NCBI GenBank assembly: GCA_947495075.1
Contig: CANLXH010000002.1
Location: forward strand, 62,001-126,000
Origin: an uncultured Croceitalea sp.
GTDB taxonomy: Bacteria; Bacteroidota; Bacteroidia; Flavobacteriales; Flavobacteriaceae
Length of the DNA: 64,000 nt
Direction: 5' to 3'
Part shown: positions 1-9,798 of the stretch, piece after piece
Layout: each line of letters opens with the position of its first letter
Numbering within the stretch: position 1 is the stretch's first letter
Notes under the pieces: model-generated
Database searches by the model: none
Told to the model about the DNA's origin: nothing
The model's input: the letters and a program-made list of their open reading frames with translations, nothing else
Program-made: the position numbers and the translations under genes

Positions 1-912
1 TAAAGAAGGAATCCCAGAATGCTTAGAAACTCTTGCTGAAGAATGACAGTATTGACATTCAATTTTGTTTACCCCAGCATGTATTCTATGCGAATAGTGT
101 ATTGGCTGCACTGGCGCATATCCTTGATCTATACCAATTTGAGACATCCAGCTATAAGCAAAGTAGGCACTTCCCAATAAGAACATTATCACTGTACAGA
201 AAACTAAAAACTGATTTTGTACAAACACCTTCCAAAGAGGTATTCTTTTAATCATCATGGATTTCTCAACAGCAATTTCGCTCTCATCCACAATTTTGCG
301 AAGTGTTCTGTTTACCATAAACAATATGACAACAAGAAGCATAAAAAGCAAGACCAATACTGAAAGAAAAATATGCCTAGAAGATTTAATCTCCACTTCC
401 ATCTCCTTCATCATCTTTTCCTCCATCTTCTCCATAGCATCCATATCCGCTGTACCACCTGAGGTAGTTGGAGCTTCTTGAGGCACAGTGTAGGCCAAAA
501 TATTATCTATGTCCACATCCGATAAGGTAGGAAATGCAGTCATCGGCAACTGATTGTATTCGTTATAAATTTTATTGGCATAAGCATCACCAGAAGCAAT
601 TGTTCCCGCACTGTTTCTCACCCATTTATATATCCATTCTTTGCCTAATCCTTCATCTTCTGCCAGTCTTGTTTCAACATTTTTAAGAGCAGGCCCGGTC
701 ATTTTTCTATCCAATGCATGACAAGCTGCACAATTTTGGTTAAATAATTGTTTTCCAACTACAGGATCTCCACCTAAATCAGCGGTAGGCTCTTCAGCCG
801 AAACAGTTTCGGCTTCTTGAGAAAAAGAAGGAAGTGAAATTAGTTGGAGAACTAATAGTAAACTAATGCTTAAAAATCTTGAAAACTGAATGCGGTTCAA
901 AACCTGTTTCAT
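1..912 (-). CDS. actA: Alternative complex III cytochrome c subunit ActA (5' part, runs off the window)
   Basis: The first 304 codons are visible; the frame is open to base 1 and the rest lies outside. A signal peptide ends near residue 31. A class I cytochrome c domain follows, with heme motif CAACH at residues 61-65 and a candidate axial Met in the LPMTAFPTLSD segment. Two hydrophobic segments come next, then a second heme motif CQYCH near residue 286 that begins a multiheme domain. This order (monoheme domain, membrane anchor, multiheme domain) fits the ActA subunit of alternative complex III, the quinol-oxidising complex many Bacteroidota use in place of bc1. The start is the ATG at 912, the only one with a signal peptide. 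A sequence like a -7 box (TATTTTTG) lies at 999-1006, without a good -33 box. The remaining hemes cannot be seen. Confidence 0.85.
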   Translation of the reverse strand, partial: MKQVLNRIQFSRFLSISLLLVLQLISLPSFSQEAETVSAEEPTADLGGDPVVGKQLFNQNCAACHALDRKMTGPALKNVETRLAEDEGLGKEWIYKWVRNSAGTIASGDAYANKIYNEYNQLPMTAFPTLSDVDIDNILAYTVPQEAPTTSGGTADMDAMEKMEEKMMKEMEVEIKSSRHIFLSVLVLLFMLLVVILFMVNRTLRKIVDESEIAVEKSMMIKRIPLWKVFVQNQFLVFCTVIMFLLGSAYFAYSWMSQIGIDQGYAPVQPIHYSHRIHAGVNKIECQYCHSSARVSKHSGIPSL

Positions 913-1084
913 ATTACCTTAATTGCTATCAGAATCTTGACACGTTATTCCTTACTGATACTGTGAGAGTTAGGCTTTAGCGTGCTTTAAATTGATCACA
1001 AAAATACAACACAGCTAGCTTTTTTTAAATGTTAAGGGATTTATAATATCTAATTTATAAACATTCTAAATAATCGATCATGAT

Positions 1085-1113
1085 TTTGTTTAAAAGAGAA
1101 AAAATTACATTTG
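1085..1113 (+). promoter_or_regulatory. Bacteroidota-type promoter for the SPOR-domain gene
   Basis: TTTG at 1085-1088 and TACATTTG at 1106-1113 are 17 bases apart, matching the -33/-7 pattern of the primary sigma factor in Bacteroidota. Transcription would start near 1119, downstream of a possible TTG start at 1111 and upstream of the ATG at 1147. It therefore decides the gene start. Confidence 0.65.
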
Positions 1114-1146
1114 TACCATACACAGTTTCACTATAGAACGCAACAC

Positions 1147-1518
1147 ATGAAAACTCATATATTTACAGTGCTTTTATTGTTTTTTTCTTTTTTTAGCTTT
1201 GGTCAAGAAGGAACCATAACCATTGAACAAGACCCAAAAATTGACCAGCTTGTAGATATCTATAAAGAAGCAAATATCAATTCTGGCTACTACCAAATAC
1301 AAGTGGGTTTTAGAAGCAGTGATAATGATGCACAACGCCTATTGGAACAAGTTGAAATTGATTTTCCTGGATGGTATTCCACAATCAAATTTAATCAACC
1401 TACTTACCGTATAAGGTTAGGAAAATTTAAAACGAAAATGGAAGCACAAAGAAGATTAATTAAAGTGCGTGAAAAATACCCTAACGCTTTTCTTCTACCC
1501 CAAAAAATTAGCTCTTAA
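1147..1518 (+). CDS. SPOR domain-containing secreted protein
   Basis: A 123-residue protein with a clear signal peptide (MKTHIFTVLLLFF..., cleavage after SFGQ). The rest resembles a SPOR fold: a YYQIQVGF strand, a helix rich in charged residues, then YRIRLGKFKTKMEAQRRL. SPOR domains bind peptidoglycan stripped of stem peptides, so a role in the periplasm at septa or the cell wall is likely. The frame could be extended to a TTG at 1111, but that codon lies inside the -7 promoter box, so the ATG at 1147 is preferred. The stop is four bases from that of infB, which faces it. The specific function is unknown. Confidence 0.75.
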   Translation: MKTHIFTVLLLFFSFFSFGQEGTITIEQDPKIDQLVDIYKEANINSGYYQIQVGFRSSDNDAQRLLEQVEIDFPGWYSTIKFNQPTYRIRLGKFKTKMEAQRRLIKVREKYPNAFLLPQKISS

Positions 1519-1521
1519 AAC

Positions 1522-4257
1522 TTATAGTGTTTTCTTAACAGCTACTTCCTGGAATGCTTCTACAATATCTAATTCTTTAATATCATTGTAATTTTTAACC
1601 TGCAATCCACAATCATAACCCTTTGCAACTTCTTTAACATCGTCTTTAAAACGTTTTAATGAAGCTAATTCTCCTGTGAAAACTACCACGCCATCACGTA
1701 TTAATCGGATTTGAGAGTTTCTAAATATTTTACCAGTAGTTACCATACAACCAGCAATTGTTCCAATTTTGGAGATTTTGAAAGTTTCTCTAATTTCTGC
1801 AGTACCCGTAATTTCCTCTTTAATTTCTGGAGAAAGCATCCCTTCCATGGCATCTTTCAAATCATTGATAGCTGCGTAGATGATGGAATACATTCTGATA
1901 TCGATTTCTTCTCTATCAGCTATTTCACGGGCATTACCCATTGGTCGGACGTTGAATCCAATAATGATCGCATCTGAAGCACTAGCCAGTAACACATCAG
2001 ATTCCGTAATAGCGCCAACACCTTTATGAATAATATTAACTTGTATCTCGTCAGTAGATAATTTTTGAAAAGAATCTGTTAACGCTTCGACTGAACCATC
2101 TACATCACCCTTTAATATTATATTCAACTCTTGGAAATCGCCTAACGCAATACGCCTACCAATTTCATCAAGCGTAATATGTCTTTGTGTTCTTACAGAT
2201 TGTTCACGTTGTAACTGCGAACGTTTAGTTGCAATCTGCTTAGCTTCACGCTCATCATCCAGTACATTAAATTTATCACCAGCTTGCGGAGCACCATCTA
2301 AACCTAAAATAGAAACCGGGGTTGCCGGTCCAGCTTTTTTAATGGTTTTACCTCGTTCATCTTGCATAGCTTTAACCTTACCACTAGTGGTTCCTGCCAA
2401 AACATAATCTCCAACTTTAAGCGTACCCGCTTGTACCAAAATTGTAGACACATACCCTCGTCCTTTGTCCAAGAATGCTTCTACAACTGTTCCGTTTGCT
2501 AGTTTATCCGGGTTTGCTTTTAGTTCCAATAATTCCGCCTCAAGCAATACTTTTTCTAACAATTCTTTTACGCCTTGGCCGGTTTTCGCAGAAATATCAT
2601 GTGATTGTATTTTACCTCCCCAATCTTCAACCAAAAGGTTCATTTGCGCAAGACCTTCTTTAATTTTATCAGGATTTGCAGTTTGCTTATCAACTTTATT
2701 TATAGCAAAAACGATAGGCACTCCAGCCGCTTGAGCGTGACTGATAGCCTCCTTAGTTTGTGGCATAATATCATCATCTGCTGCTACAACTATAATAGCA
2801 ATATCTGTTACTTGAGCACCTCTAGCACGCATCGCTGTAAAAGCTTCGTGACCAGGTGTATCTAAAAATGCTATTTTTTGACCATTCTCTAATGTAACAC
2901 CATATGCACCAATGTGCTGCGTAATACCACCACTCTCTCCTGCAATTACATTTTCTTCACGGATATAATCCAATAACGAAGTTTTACCATGATCAACATG
3001 CCCCATTACTGTTACAATTGGTGCACGTTCTTTTAAATCTTCTACCCTATCTTCTTCTACCTCAATAGATTCCTCTATTTCTGCAGTAACAAATTCTACT
3101 TCGTACCCAAATTCTTCTGCGACAATGGTCAATGTTTCCGCATCTAATCGCTGATTCATGGTCACCATCATCCCAAGAGACATACATGCAGAAATAATAT
3201 CTGTAGTAGAAACATCCATCATTGTAGCCATTTCATTCGCCGTAACAAATTCCGTAACTTTTAATAACTTATTTTCTAATTCTTGTTGTTCAAGATCTTT
3301 CTCTGTCTGTTGACGGTGCTGATCTCTTTTATCTCTTCTATATTTTGCTCCTTTACCTTTTTTTGATTTACCTTGGAGTTTCTCCAAAGTTTCACGAACC
3401 TGCTTTTGCACTTCTTCCTCTGTAGGCTCTACTTTTGGAGTTGAGTTTGGTCTTTGACCGCCTCTTCCGCGATTAGCAGCTGGACCAGTTCCCTTTTGTC
3501 TATTACCACCTCCTTGTGCTCCATTATTACTTACAATTCGTCTTCTTCTTTTCTTACGATCAGCTGCAGCATCTGGCTTTTTAGGCTCTTCTTTTTTCTT
3601 CTTAGGTTTTTGAAACTTGGTTAAATCAATTTTATCACCTGCAATTTTAGGACCAGATAACTTTTTATATTGTGTTTCTATAACTTCTGGCTCCGCAGTT
3701 GCCTCTTCAGCAGTTTCAGCTTCGGTCTCCTTAGCCACAACAGGTTGTTTTTCAACTTCTACCTCTTTTTTAGGTTTAGTTGTTTCCTTTTTAGTTTCTT
3801 TCTTCTTCTCCTCTTTAACTATTGGTTCGTCTATGACTTCCTTAACTGGTTTTTCTACTTCGGCAACTTTTTCTTCAACCTTCGGTTTTTTATCTAAATC
3901 TATTTTACCAACTGTTTTAGGACCAGAAAGTTCTGCTTTCGCTTTAATAACCTCTTCTGAAGCCGCTTGTCTTTTCTCTCTTGCCAATCTTCTTTCTTCC
4001 TGCTCACGCTCCAATCTCAGCCTAAGTTCTTCCTTTTCTTTTTGCTTCTCTTCAGCCACCTCTTTAGAAGCAACTTTTTTACTCTTATCCGTTTGGAATT
4101 CATCCAACAGCACTTGATATACTTCATCAGTGATTTTAGTTGTTGGTCTAGCTTCAACATCATGACCTTGTGATGCTAAGTAATCAACAGCTCTATCCAA
4201 AGAAATATTTAATTCCCTTAGAACTTTATTTAATCTTATTGTTGGATTTCCTGCCAT
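1522..4257 (-). CDS. infB: Translation initiation factor IF-2
   Basis: A 911-residue GTPase that places initiator tRNA on the 30S subunit and promotes subunit joining. An IF2_N domain occupies about residues 1-55. A long charged Lys/Glu/Pro/Gly linker runs to about 330, and a second N-terminal domain ([20 protein letters not shown]) follows. The G domain has GHVDHGKT (G1), DTPGHEAF (G3) and NKVDK (G4); the beta-barrel and C-terminal domains complete it. The length is typical of Bacteroidota IF-2, whose linker is long. It is the last gene of rimP-nusA-infB; 41 bases separate it from nusA. Confidence 0.98.
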   Translation of the reverse strand: MAGNPTIRLNKVLRELNISLDRAVDYLASQGHDVEARPTTKITDEVYQVLLDEFQTDKSKKVASKEVAEEKQKEKEELRLRLEREQEERRLAREKRQAASEEVIKAKAELSGPKTVGKIDLDKKPKVEEKVAEVEKPVKEVIDEPIVKEEKKKETKKETTKPKKEVEVEKQPVVAKETEAETAEEATAEPEVIETQYKKLSGPKIAGDKIDLTKFQKPKKKKEEPKKPDAAADRKKRRRRIVSNNGAQGGGNRQKGTGPAANRGRGGQRPNSTPKVEPTEEEVQKQVRETLEKLQGKSKKGKGAKYRRDKRDQHRQQTEKDLEQQELENKLLKVTEFVTANEMATMMDVSTTDIISACMSLGMMVTMNQRLDAETLTIVAEEFGYEVEFVTAEIEESIEVEEDRVEDLKERAPIVTVMGHVDHGKTSLLDYIREENVIAGESGGITQHIGAYGVTLENGQKIAFLDTPGHEAFTAMRARGAQVTDIAIIVVAADDDIMPQTKEAISHAQAAGVPIVFAINKVDKQTANPDKIKEGLAQMNLLVEDWGGKIQSHDISAKTGQGVKELLEKVLLEAELLELKANPDKLANGTVVEAFLDKGRGYVSTILVQAGTLKVGDYVLAGTTSGKVKAMQDERGKTIKKAGPATPVSILGLDGAPQAGDKFNVLDDEREAKQIATKRSQLQREQSVRTQRHITLDEIGRRIALGDFQELNIILKGDVDGSVEALTDSFQKLSTDEIQVNIIHKGVGAITESDVLLASASDAIIIGFNVRPMGNAREIADREEIDIRMYSIIYAAINDLKDAMEGMLSPEIKEEITGTAEIRETFKISKIGTIAGCMVTTGKIFRNSQIRLIRDGVVVFTGELASLKRFKDDVKEVAKGYDCGLQVKNYNDIKELDIVEAFQEVAVKKTL

Positions 4258-4298
4258 AAATAGTTTCCTATTCCTTTATAATTTCGTGCAAATATAAT

Positions 4299-5531
4299 CT
4301 AATCTTCAAACTCTGATTTAAGAATACGTACCACTTCAGCTACTGTTTCTTCTTCCAAATCTGTACGTTTTACTAAATCAGCTGCATCTTGCTCTAAAAC
4401 ACTACGTGCTGTATCTAAGCCTATCTTCTTAAATTCTTCAATAATCCATGCATCTATTTCATCAGAGAATTCTGTTAATTCTACATCTTCTTCCACTCCT
4501 TCTCTAAATACATCTATCTCATAACCAGTTAATTGACCAGCCAATCTGATATTATGACCACCACGACCAATAGCTTTGGATACTTCTTCTGGTTTTAAAT
4601 AAACCTGTGCTGTCATCTTCTCATCATTCAACTTCACTGAAGACACACGTGCAGGACTTAAAGCTCTTGTCACCATTAACTGTGGATTTCCTGTCCAGTT
4701 AATAACATCTATATTTTCATTACCCAATTCACGAACAATACCATGAATACGAGAACCTTTCATACCAACACAAGCTCCAACTGGGTCAATTCTATCATCA
4801 TAAGAATCAACAGCAACTTTTGCTTTTTCACCAGGTATTCTAACTGCTTTTTTAATACTAATTAGACCGTCGAAAACTTCTGGAATCTCCTGAAAGAATA
4901 ATTGTTCTAAAAACTTAGGTGAAGTTCTAGACATTATAATTGCAGGTTTGTTACCTTTTAATTCTACGCTCTCAATAATCCCACGAACATTATCACCTTT
5001 TCTAAAAAAGTCAGACGGAATCTGCTTTTCTTTTGGCATTATAATCTCATTTCCTTCATCGTCTAACAATATAATTGCTTTATGACGAATATGGTGCACT
5101 TCAGCAGTGTAGATTTCACCTTCTAAATCCTTAAACTGCTTGTATATCGTTGTATTATCGTGCTCATGAATCTTAGAAATCAGGTTTTGGCGAAGTGCTA
5201 ATATCGCACGTCTACCTAAATCCATCAGTTTTACTTCTTCAGAAACATCTTCTCCAACTTCAAAATCAGGCTCAATTTTTTGAGCTTCGGTTAATGAAAT
5301 CTCTTCGTTTGGTTCTTCAACTTCACCATCCTCTACAACAATACGATTTCTCCAAATCTCTAAATCTCCTTTGTCTGGGTTGATAATAATATCAAAGTTA
5401 TCATCAGAACCAAACTTCTTCTTTAAAGCGTTTCGAAAAACATCTTCCAAAATTGCCATTAATGTTACTCTGTCTATAAACTTATCATCCTTAAACTCCG
5501 AAAAGGATTCAATAAGCGCCATGTTTTCCAT
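4299..5531 (-). CDS. nusA: Transcription termination/antitermination factor NusA
   Basis: A 410-residue RNA polymerase-associated factor. The N-terminal domain (ALIESFSEFKDDKFIDR) is followed by an S1 domain around residues 130-200 and two KH domains. The first KH has VGACVGMKGSRI and the second has SKAIGRGGHNIRLAGQLTG, each with a GxxG-type loop. It lacks the acidic C-terminal repeats of the 495-residue E. coli protein, which is usual for this phylum. The ATG at 5531 is used; a second in-frame ATG at 5522 is possible. Only 12 bases separate it from rimP, so the two are co-transcribed. Confidence 0.97.
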   Translation of the reverse strand: MENMALIESFSEFKDDKFIDRVTLMAILEDVFRNALKKKFGSDDNFDIIINPDKGDLEIWRNRIVVEDGEVEEPNEEISLTEAQKIEPDFEVGEDVSEEVKLMDLGRRAILALRQNLISKIHEHDNTTIYKQFKDLEGEIYTAEVHHIRHKAIILLDDEGNEIIMPKEKQIPSDFFRKGDNVRGIIESVELKGNKPAIIMSRTSPKFLEQLFFQEIPEVFDGLISIKKAVRIPGEKAKVAVDSYDDRIDPVGACVGMKGSRIHGIVRELGNENIDVINWTGNPQLMVTRALSPARVSSVKLNDEKMTAQVYLKPEEVSKAIGRGGHNIRLAGQLTGYEIDVFREGVEEDVELTEFSDEIDAWIIEEFKKIGLDTARSVLEQDAADLVKRTDLEEETVAEVVRILKSEFED

Positions 5532-5543
5532 TCTGGTCTACAT

Positions 5544-6005
5544 TTAAAATTTTAATACCACTTTTGCTTCTTTTATATCAGAAAAAACAATCTCTTCTTT
5601 TTTCTGAACTGTATGCTTACCCTTACCAACAGGCTTAGGCTCACGAGCTTTCCACTCTAATATGATAGACTCTTCTGTAGCTGCTGTTAAATTACCTTCA
5701 AAAGTCGCATCTACTGTCTTAACTTCTAGTTTTCTACCTATATTCTTTTTGTACTGTCGCGGAAGTTCTAGAGGCGTTGTTGCACCTGCTGATGTAACTT
5801 CCAAGGAAAAATCTTCTTCTTCCCTATCTAAATTATGTTCGATTGCTCTGCTAACCGCCATACAATCACTAAGGTTTACTCCTTCATCACCATCCAAAAT
5901 CACTCTTATTTTGTTACCTCCATCTATCATGAAGTCAATCAAAAAAAGTGCTTCATTCTCTTCCAATGCTTTATCTAAAAGCTCCTTTACCTTGTCCATA
6001 AACAT
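5544..6005 (-). CDS. rimP: Ribosome maturation factor RimP
   Basis: A 153-residue protein needed for 30S maturation. It has the family pattern: an N-terminal alpha/beta domain (ENEALFLIDFMIDGGNKIRVILDGDEGVNLSDCMAVSRAIE), then the SLEVTSAGATTPLELPRQYKKNIGR signature, and a small C-terminal beta domain. It is the first gene of the rimP-nusA-infB operon. The start at 6005 gives MFMDK; an in-frame ATG at 5999 is the alternative. A hairpin and a promoter lie upstream. Confidence 0.95.
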   Translation of the reverse strand: MFMDKVKELLDKALEENEALFLIDFMIDGGNKIRVILDGDEGVNLSDCMAVSRAIEHNLDREEEDFSLEVTSAGATTPLELPRQYKKNIGRKLEVKTVDATFEGNLTAATEESIILEWKAREPKPVGKGKHTVQKKEEIVFSDIKEAKVVLKF

Positions 6006-6022
6006 AAATCTTAGTACTAAAA

Positions 6023-6043
6023 GAGGGGACTCGAAGTCCCCTC
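6023..6043 (-). promoter_or_regulatory. Hairpin in the 5' leader of rimP-nusA-infB
   Basis: A perfect 9-base inverted repeat (GAGGGGACT / AGTCCCCTC) with a 3-base loop, rich in G and C. It ends 18 bases before the rimP start codon. On the minus strand it is followed by CTTTTAG, a short T run. It lies between the proposed promoter and the gene, so it is transcribed. It could be an attenuator, a protein-binding site or an mRNA stabiliser. Confidence 0.6.
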
Positions 6044-6071
6044 ATGAATACCTAATATTCGCTCAGTGGTG

Positions 6072-6103
6072 CAAATATACAATGAATTCTATAGTTTGCA
6101 AAA
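6072..6103 (-). promoter_or_regulatory. Promoter of the rimP-nusA-infB operon
   Basis: On the minus strand a TTTTG box (6099-6103) is followed after 19 bases by TATATTTG (6072-6079), which matches the Bacteroidota consensus. It predicts a leader of about 60 bases that carries the 6023-6043 hairpin. Confidence 0.65.
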
Positions 6104-6118
6104 TGGAACTTTAAACAA

Positions 6119-6144
6119 AAATCCCGACTTAAGGGTCGGGATTT
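6119..6144 (-). terminator. Terminator after tRNA-Gln
   Basis: An inverted repeat, AAATCCCGAC / GTCGGGATTT with a 6-base loop, is followed on the minus strand by a T-rich run. It starts 15 bases after the 3' end of tRNA-Gln. Confidence 0.8.
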
Positions 6145-6158
6145 ATATATTATTCTTG

Positions 6159-6230
6159 TTGGCCCACAAGGACTCGAACCTTGAATGACGGTACCAAAAA
6201 CCGGAGTGTTGCCAATTACACCATGGGCCA
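6159..6230 (-). tRNA. tRNA-Gln (anticodon TTG)
   Basis: A 72-base cloverleaf. The acceptor stem TGGCCCA/TGGGCCA is perfect. The D arm is GTGT/ACAC. The anticodon loop TTTTGGT contains TTG, which reads CAA. The T arm is CAAGG-TTCGAGT-CCTTG. The discriminator base is A and no CCA is encoded. The outermost anticodon-stem pair is a C/T mismatch. Confidence 0.95.
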
Positions 6231-6272
6231 GTGCCAACCCTAAATTAACTTACGTTTTCTATTTAGAGGATG

Positions 6273-6303
6273 CAAATTTAAAACAAACTTTTGTTTCGGC
6301 AAA
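6273..6303 (-). promoter_or_regulatory. Promoter of tRNA-Gln
   Basis: TTTG (6300-6303) and TAAATTTG (6273-6280) on the minus strand are 19 bases apart, and lie about 43 bases before the tRNA 5' end. Confidence 0.65.
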
Positions 6304-6423
6304 CAAATTTTACCATAATTAGAACCTGAACTAAGTACAATTGGTGTTAAAGGTTTTTGAAAATTGCCCATACATCTCTTTTTTATTTGGTAATTTCGCC
6401 CCAATCAGTAAAGCAAACACTTC

Positions 6424-9400
6424 ATGTTTTCAAAAAACTTTGAGAAATGGGACTCTATTTTAGGCTGGGTCGCTTTTTCAATTGCATTAATCACCTATTG
6501 TTTAACTGTTGAACCTACTGGCAGTTTCTGGGATGCCGGCGAATACATTACAACTTCAGCAAAACTACAAGTTGGTCACCCACCTGGAGCTCCTCTATTA
6601 CAAATGATTGGGGCATTCTTTTCTATGTTTGCCTTTGGTGATTCAAGTAAGGTAGCCTTGATGGTCAATGCTGTTTCTGTGGTTTCCAGTGCTTTTACTG
6701 TTCTTTTTATGTTTTGGACCATAACTAATCTTACTAGAAAACTACTAGCTAAAAAGACCAAACTTTCCAATAGCAATGCAATTGCCATATTAGGCAGTGG
6801 TTTGGTTGGTTCATTAGCTTTTACTTTTTCAGATAGTTTTTGGTTTAATGCCGTAGAAACCGAAGTCTATGCGATGGCAAGTTTAATTATGGCCTTATTA
6901 CTATGGTTAGGTTTAAAATGGACAGATAACTTAGAGGATCCTAGAGGCAATAGATGGCTACTTCTAATTTGCTTTGTCGTAGGACTTACTTTTGGAATAC
7001 AATTTATGGGCTTCTTAGCTATACCATCTATAGGACTGCTCTATTACTTCAAAAAATATAAGAAAACCAACGTAAAAAACTTTTTAATAGCTAATATTAT
7101 TGTTGTAGCTATTTTAATGTTAGTCTACAAATTCTCACTCACTTATGTACTTAAGATTTTTGGATGGGGCGAAGTATTCTTTATAAATGAAGTAGGCTTA
7201 CCTTTTAATTCTGGAACTATTATTATAGGACTCTTGTTTATCGCAGTATTCTATTTTGCCCTGCGTTATACTAGAAAGAACAGCTACCAAACAGCAAATA
7301 CAATTGTACTGTCTTTTATGTTCTTAATCCTAGGTTTTTCCTCATGGTTAATGCTGCCTATAAGAGCAAATTCGCAAACCGTAGTAAATGAAAATAATCC
7401 CGAGGATGCTCGCTCTTTATTAGCGTACTACAATCGTGAACAATATCCTGGAGTAGAAAGTCCATTTTATGGCGCATACTACTCGGATACTTTTGCTCCC
7501 GCAGGTGATGATAAGGATGATAAACCCAAGTATGAAAAAGATAGAAAACTGGGTAAGTATGTAATCGTCAACAAATATAAAAATGCTTTGCAGGGACCCA
7601 ATAACAAACATGTTGGTTTGTTACCTCGTTTGTGGAGCGACCAACATGCTGAAAATTACATGCGTTATTTTGATCGTTTAGATTTTAAAATTAAACCACG
7701 ATACATATCGGACAATCAACTTCGTGATGCTGTAAAGCAGTTTAGGGAATTAAATGCACAAGGAGAAATTGACACCGAACAGTATATACAATTTTTACGA
7801 AGTTTTGGAGAATATATAGAGGTGCTTCCACCAACATTAGGACAAAACATAAAATATATGTTTGAGTTCCAATTTGGCTACATGTATATGCGCTATTTTA
7901 TGTGGAATTTTGTAGGTAGACAGAATGATGTTCAAGGAAGATATGATGAAAATGGACATTGGCTTAGTGGAATTCCTTTTGTGGATAGTATTCGTCTAGG
8001 GAGCCAAGAAAATTTACCGAGTGATGTCTTAGACAATAAAGCCAGAAATACCTATTTCTTTTTACCGTTACTTCTAGGCATCATAGGATTGGTATTTCAA
8101 ATCTCCAGAAATCCAAAACAGTTTTGGGCGTTCTTTGTATTCTTTATGTTTACCGGAATAGCTATTCAGTTTTATACCAACCCTTATGTTTTTCAACCTA
8201 GAGAGAGAGATTACTCATTAGTAGGTTCCTTTTACATATTTGCCATTTGGATTGGTATTGGTGTTTTTGGTCTTTTTGAAGAAGTCAAAAAGTTGTTGAA
8301 ACCCAAACTTTCGGCACCACTAGTTACCATATTGTGCCTACTTGCAGTACCCTTATTAATGGCATACCAAAATTGGGACGACCATGACCGCTCTGGGAGA
8401 TATACCGCTAATTCTACAGCAAAAGCATACTTAGCATCTACCCAAGAAAACGCTGGTGCGATTCTCTTTACCATTGGGGATAACGACACTTTTCCATTAT
8501 GGTATGCCCAAGAAATTGAAGACTACCGTACGGATGTACGTATTGTTAACACAAGCCTTTTTGCTACAGATTGGTATATAGATCAAATGAAGCGTAAAGC
8601 ATATAAAAGTGAAGCTATACCATCACAATTAACGCATGACAAATATAGTTATGGCACTCGTGATGCAGTTTATTATTCCAATGCAGACGATGTGTTTGGC
8701 AAAGAAATTTCTGAAAGCCGATGGAGCATTAAAGACTTTATGAATTGGGTTGGTAGTGACAATCCACAAACTAAGTTTCGATTTATTGTCGAAAAAGGAG
8801 GTGGTGACTTAAGTGCCTATTCTGAAAGTAATTTGGATATTGTTTACTATCCAACCAATAAACTCCGTATTCCAGTAAACAAACAAAATGTTTTGGCTAG
8901 TGGGTTGGTAAAACAAAAAGATGCTCACTTAATTCTGGATTATATTGATATTGATATCCCAAAGAGTGCACTACCAAAAAATCGTATTCTAATGCTGGAC
9001 ATTATTGCCAATAACGATTGGAAAAGACCTATCTATTTCTCTGGTGGTAGTTTTGATAATGCAGAATACATTTGGATGAAAGAATACTTACAACTAGATG
9101 GTCTTGTTTATAAATTAGTACCTATTAAAACTACAAATGAAAGTCCTTATGAAATGGGGCGTATAGACAGTAATTTAATGGCAAATATTGTTGATAAATG
9201 GGAATGGGGGAATGCATCCAGCCCAGATATTTATCACGACCCACAAACTCGTTCTCAAGGTTTGTCTTTTAGAGGTAATCTTGCTCGTTTAATGGAAACT
9301 CAAATAGCTGAAGATAAAATTGACGAGGCTAAAAAGACGATTAATATTGCTATGACAAATGTCCCGTTTGAGCATTTTGGTTTCTATGCGTTTGTAGAGC

Positions 9401-9798
9401 CTTTTGTTGATGGTCACTATAAGGTTGGGCAACAGCAACAAGCGCGGGAACTTTTTGGAAAACTTAAAACTGTGTATCAAGAGCGTTTGGAATATTATGC
9501 AGGAATTCCTTTGGATGAACAATACAATAAAATTGATGATATTCTTATCGACATGGAAGCTTATCGACGGAATATCGATATTCTTATTAGAAACAGAGAT
9601 CGAGATTTTGCAGAAAAAGAGACGCTAATTTTCAATGAATATATTGATAAGTTTACGCAATTCATTGGGGAGGAGGACCAAGAGTATTTAAGTCAACCTC
9701 AAGGTGAAGACCCAGATATGCAGGATACTGTTCCATTAGACACTATTACAGCTACAGAAGATAGCATTCTAGAGAAAGTAGGTGTAGATAAAAATTAA
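6424..9798 (+). CDS. GT117 family (DUF2723) membrane glycosyltransferase
   Basis: A 1124-residue integral membrane protein. The N-terminal half has many hydrophobic segments and the DUF2723/GT117 signature: GSFWDAGEY at residues 33-41 (acidic D37, E40), then VGHPPGAPL at 50-58. The C-terminal half (from about residue 650) is mostly soluble and extracytoplasmic, ending in a helical repeat-like region. Members of this family are related to eukaryotic TMEM260 O-mannosyltransferases and in Bacteroidota are linked to protein O-glycosylation or lipid-linked sugar transfer. The acceptor cannot be told from sequence. Its stop codon overlaps that of the convergent thioredoxin-like gene. Confidence 0.85.
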   Translation: MFSKNFEKWDSILGWVAFSIALITYCLTVEPTGSFWDAGEYITTSAKLQVGHPPGAPLLQMIGAFFSMFAFGDSSKVALMVNAVSVVSSAFTVLFMFWTITNLTRKLLAKKTKLSNSNAIAILGSGLVGSLAFTFSDSFWFNAVETEVYAMASLIMALLLWLGLKWTDNLEDPRGNRWLLLICFVVGLTFGIQFMGFLAIPSIGLLYYFKKYKKTNVKNFLIANIIVVAILMLVYKFSLTYVLKIFGWGEVFFINEVGLPFNSGTIIIGLLFIAVFYFALRYTRKNSYQTANTIVLSFMFLILGFSSWLMLPIRANSQTVVNENNPEDARSLLAYYNREQYPGVESPFYGAYYSDTFAPAGDDKDDKPKYEKDRKLGKYVIVNKYKNALQGPNNKHVGLLPRLWSDQHAENYMRYFDRLDFKIKPRYISDNQLRDAVKQFRELNAQGEIDTEQYIQFLRSFGEYIEVLPPTLGQNIKYMFEFQFGYMYMRYFMWNFVGRQNDVQGRYDENGHWLSGIPFVDSIRLGSQENLPSDVLDNKARNTYFFLPLLLGIIGLVFQISRNPKQFWAFFVFFMFTGIAIQFYTNPYVFQPRERDYSLVGSFYIFAIWIGIGVFGLFEEVKKLLKPKLSAPLVTILCLLAVPLLMAYQNWDDHDRSGRYTANSTAKAYLASTQENAGAILFTIGDNDTFPLWYAQEIEDYRTDVRIVNTSLFATDWYIDQMKRKAYKSEAIPSQLTHDKYSYGTRDAVYYSNADDVFGKEISESRWSIKDFMNWVGSDNPQTKFRFIVEKGGGDLSAYSESNLDIVYYPTNKLRIPVNKQNVLASGLVKQKDAHLILDYIDIDIPKSALPKNRILMLDIIANNDWKRPIYFSGGSFDNAEYIWMKEYLQLDGLVYKLVPIKTTNESPYEMGRIDSNLMANIVDKWEWGNASSPDIYHDPQTRSQGLSFRGNLARLMETQIAEDKIDEAKKTINIAMTNVPFEHFGFYAFVEPFVDGHYKVGQQQQARELFGKLKTVYQERLEYYAGIPLDEQYNKIDDILIDMEAYRRNIDILIRNRDRDFAEKETLIFNEYIDKFTQFIGEEDQEYLSQPQGEDPDMQDTVPLDTITATEDSILEKVGVDKN

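Noticed and set aside
1111-1146. Longer start (TTG) for the SPOR-domain protein
   Set aside because: The codon lies inside the -7 promoter box and would not be in the mRNA; the ATG at 1147 starts a clean signal peptide.
3617-4117. 166-codon open frame opposite infB
   Set aside because: It is antisense to the repetitive charged linker of IF-2; serine-rich composition is a by-product of that bias.
5662-6114. 150-codon open frame on the plus strand
   Set aside because: It is antisense to rimP and runs through its promoter and leader hairpin.
6052-6237. 61-codon open frame over tRNA-Gln
   Set aside because: It lies across the tRNA gene and its terminator; not a protein gene.
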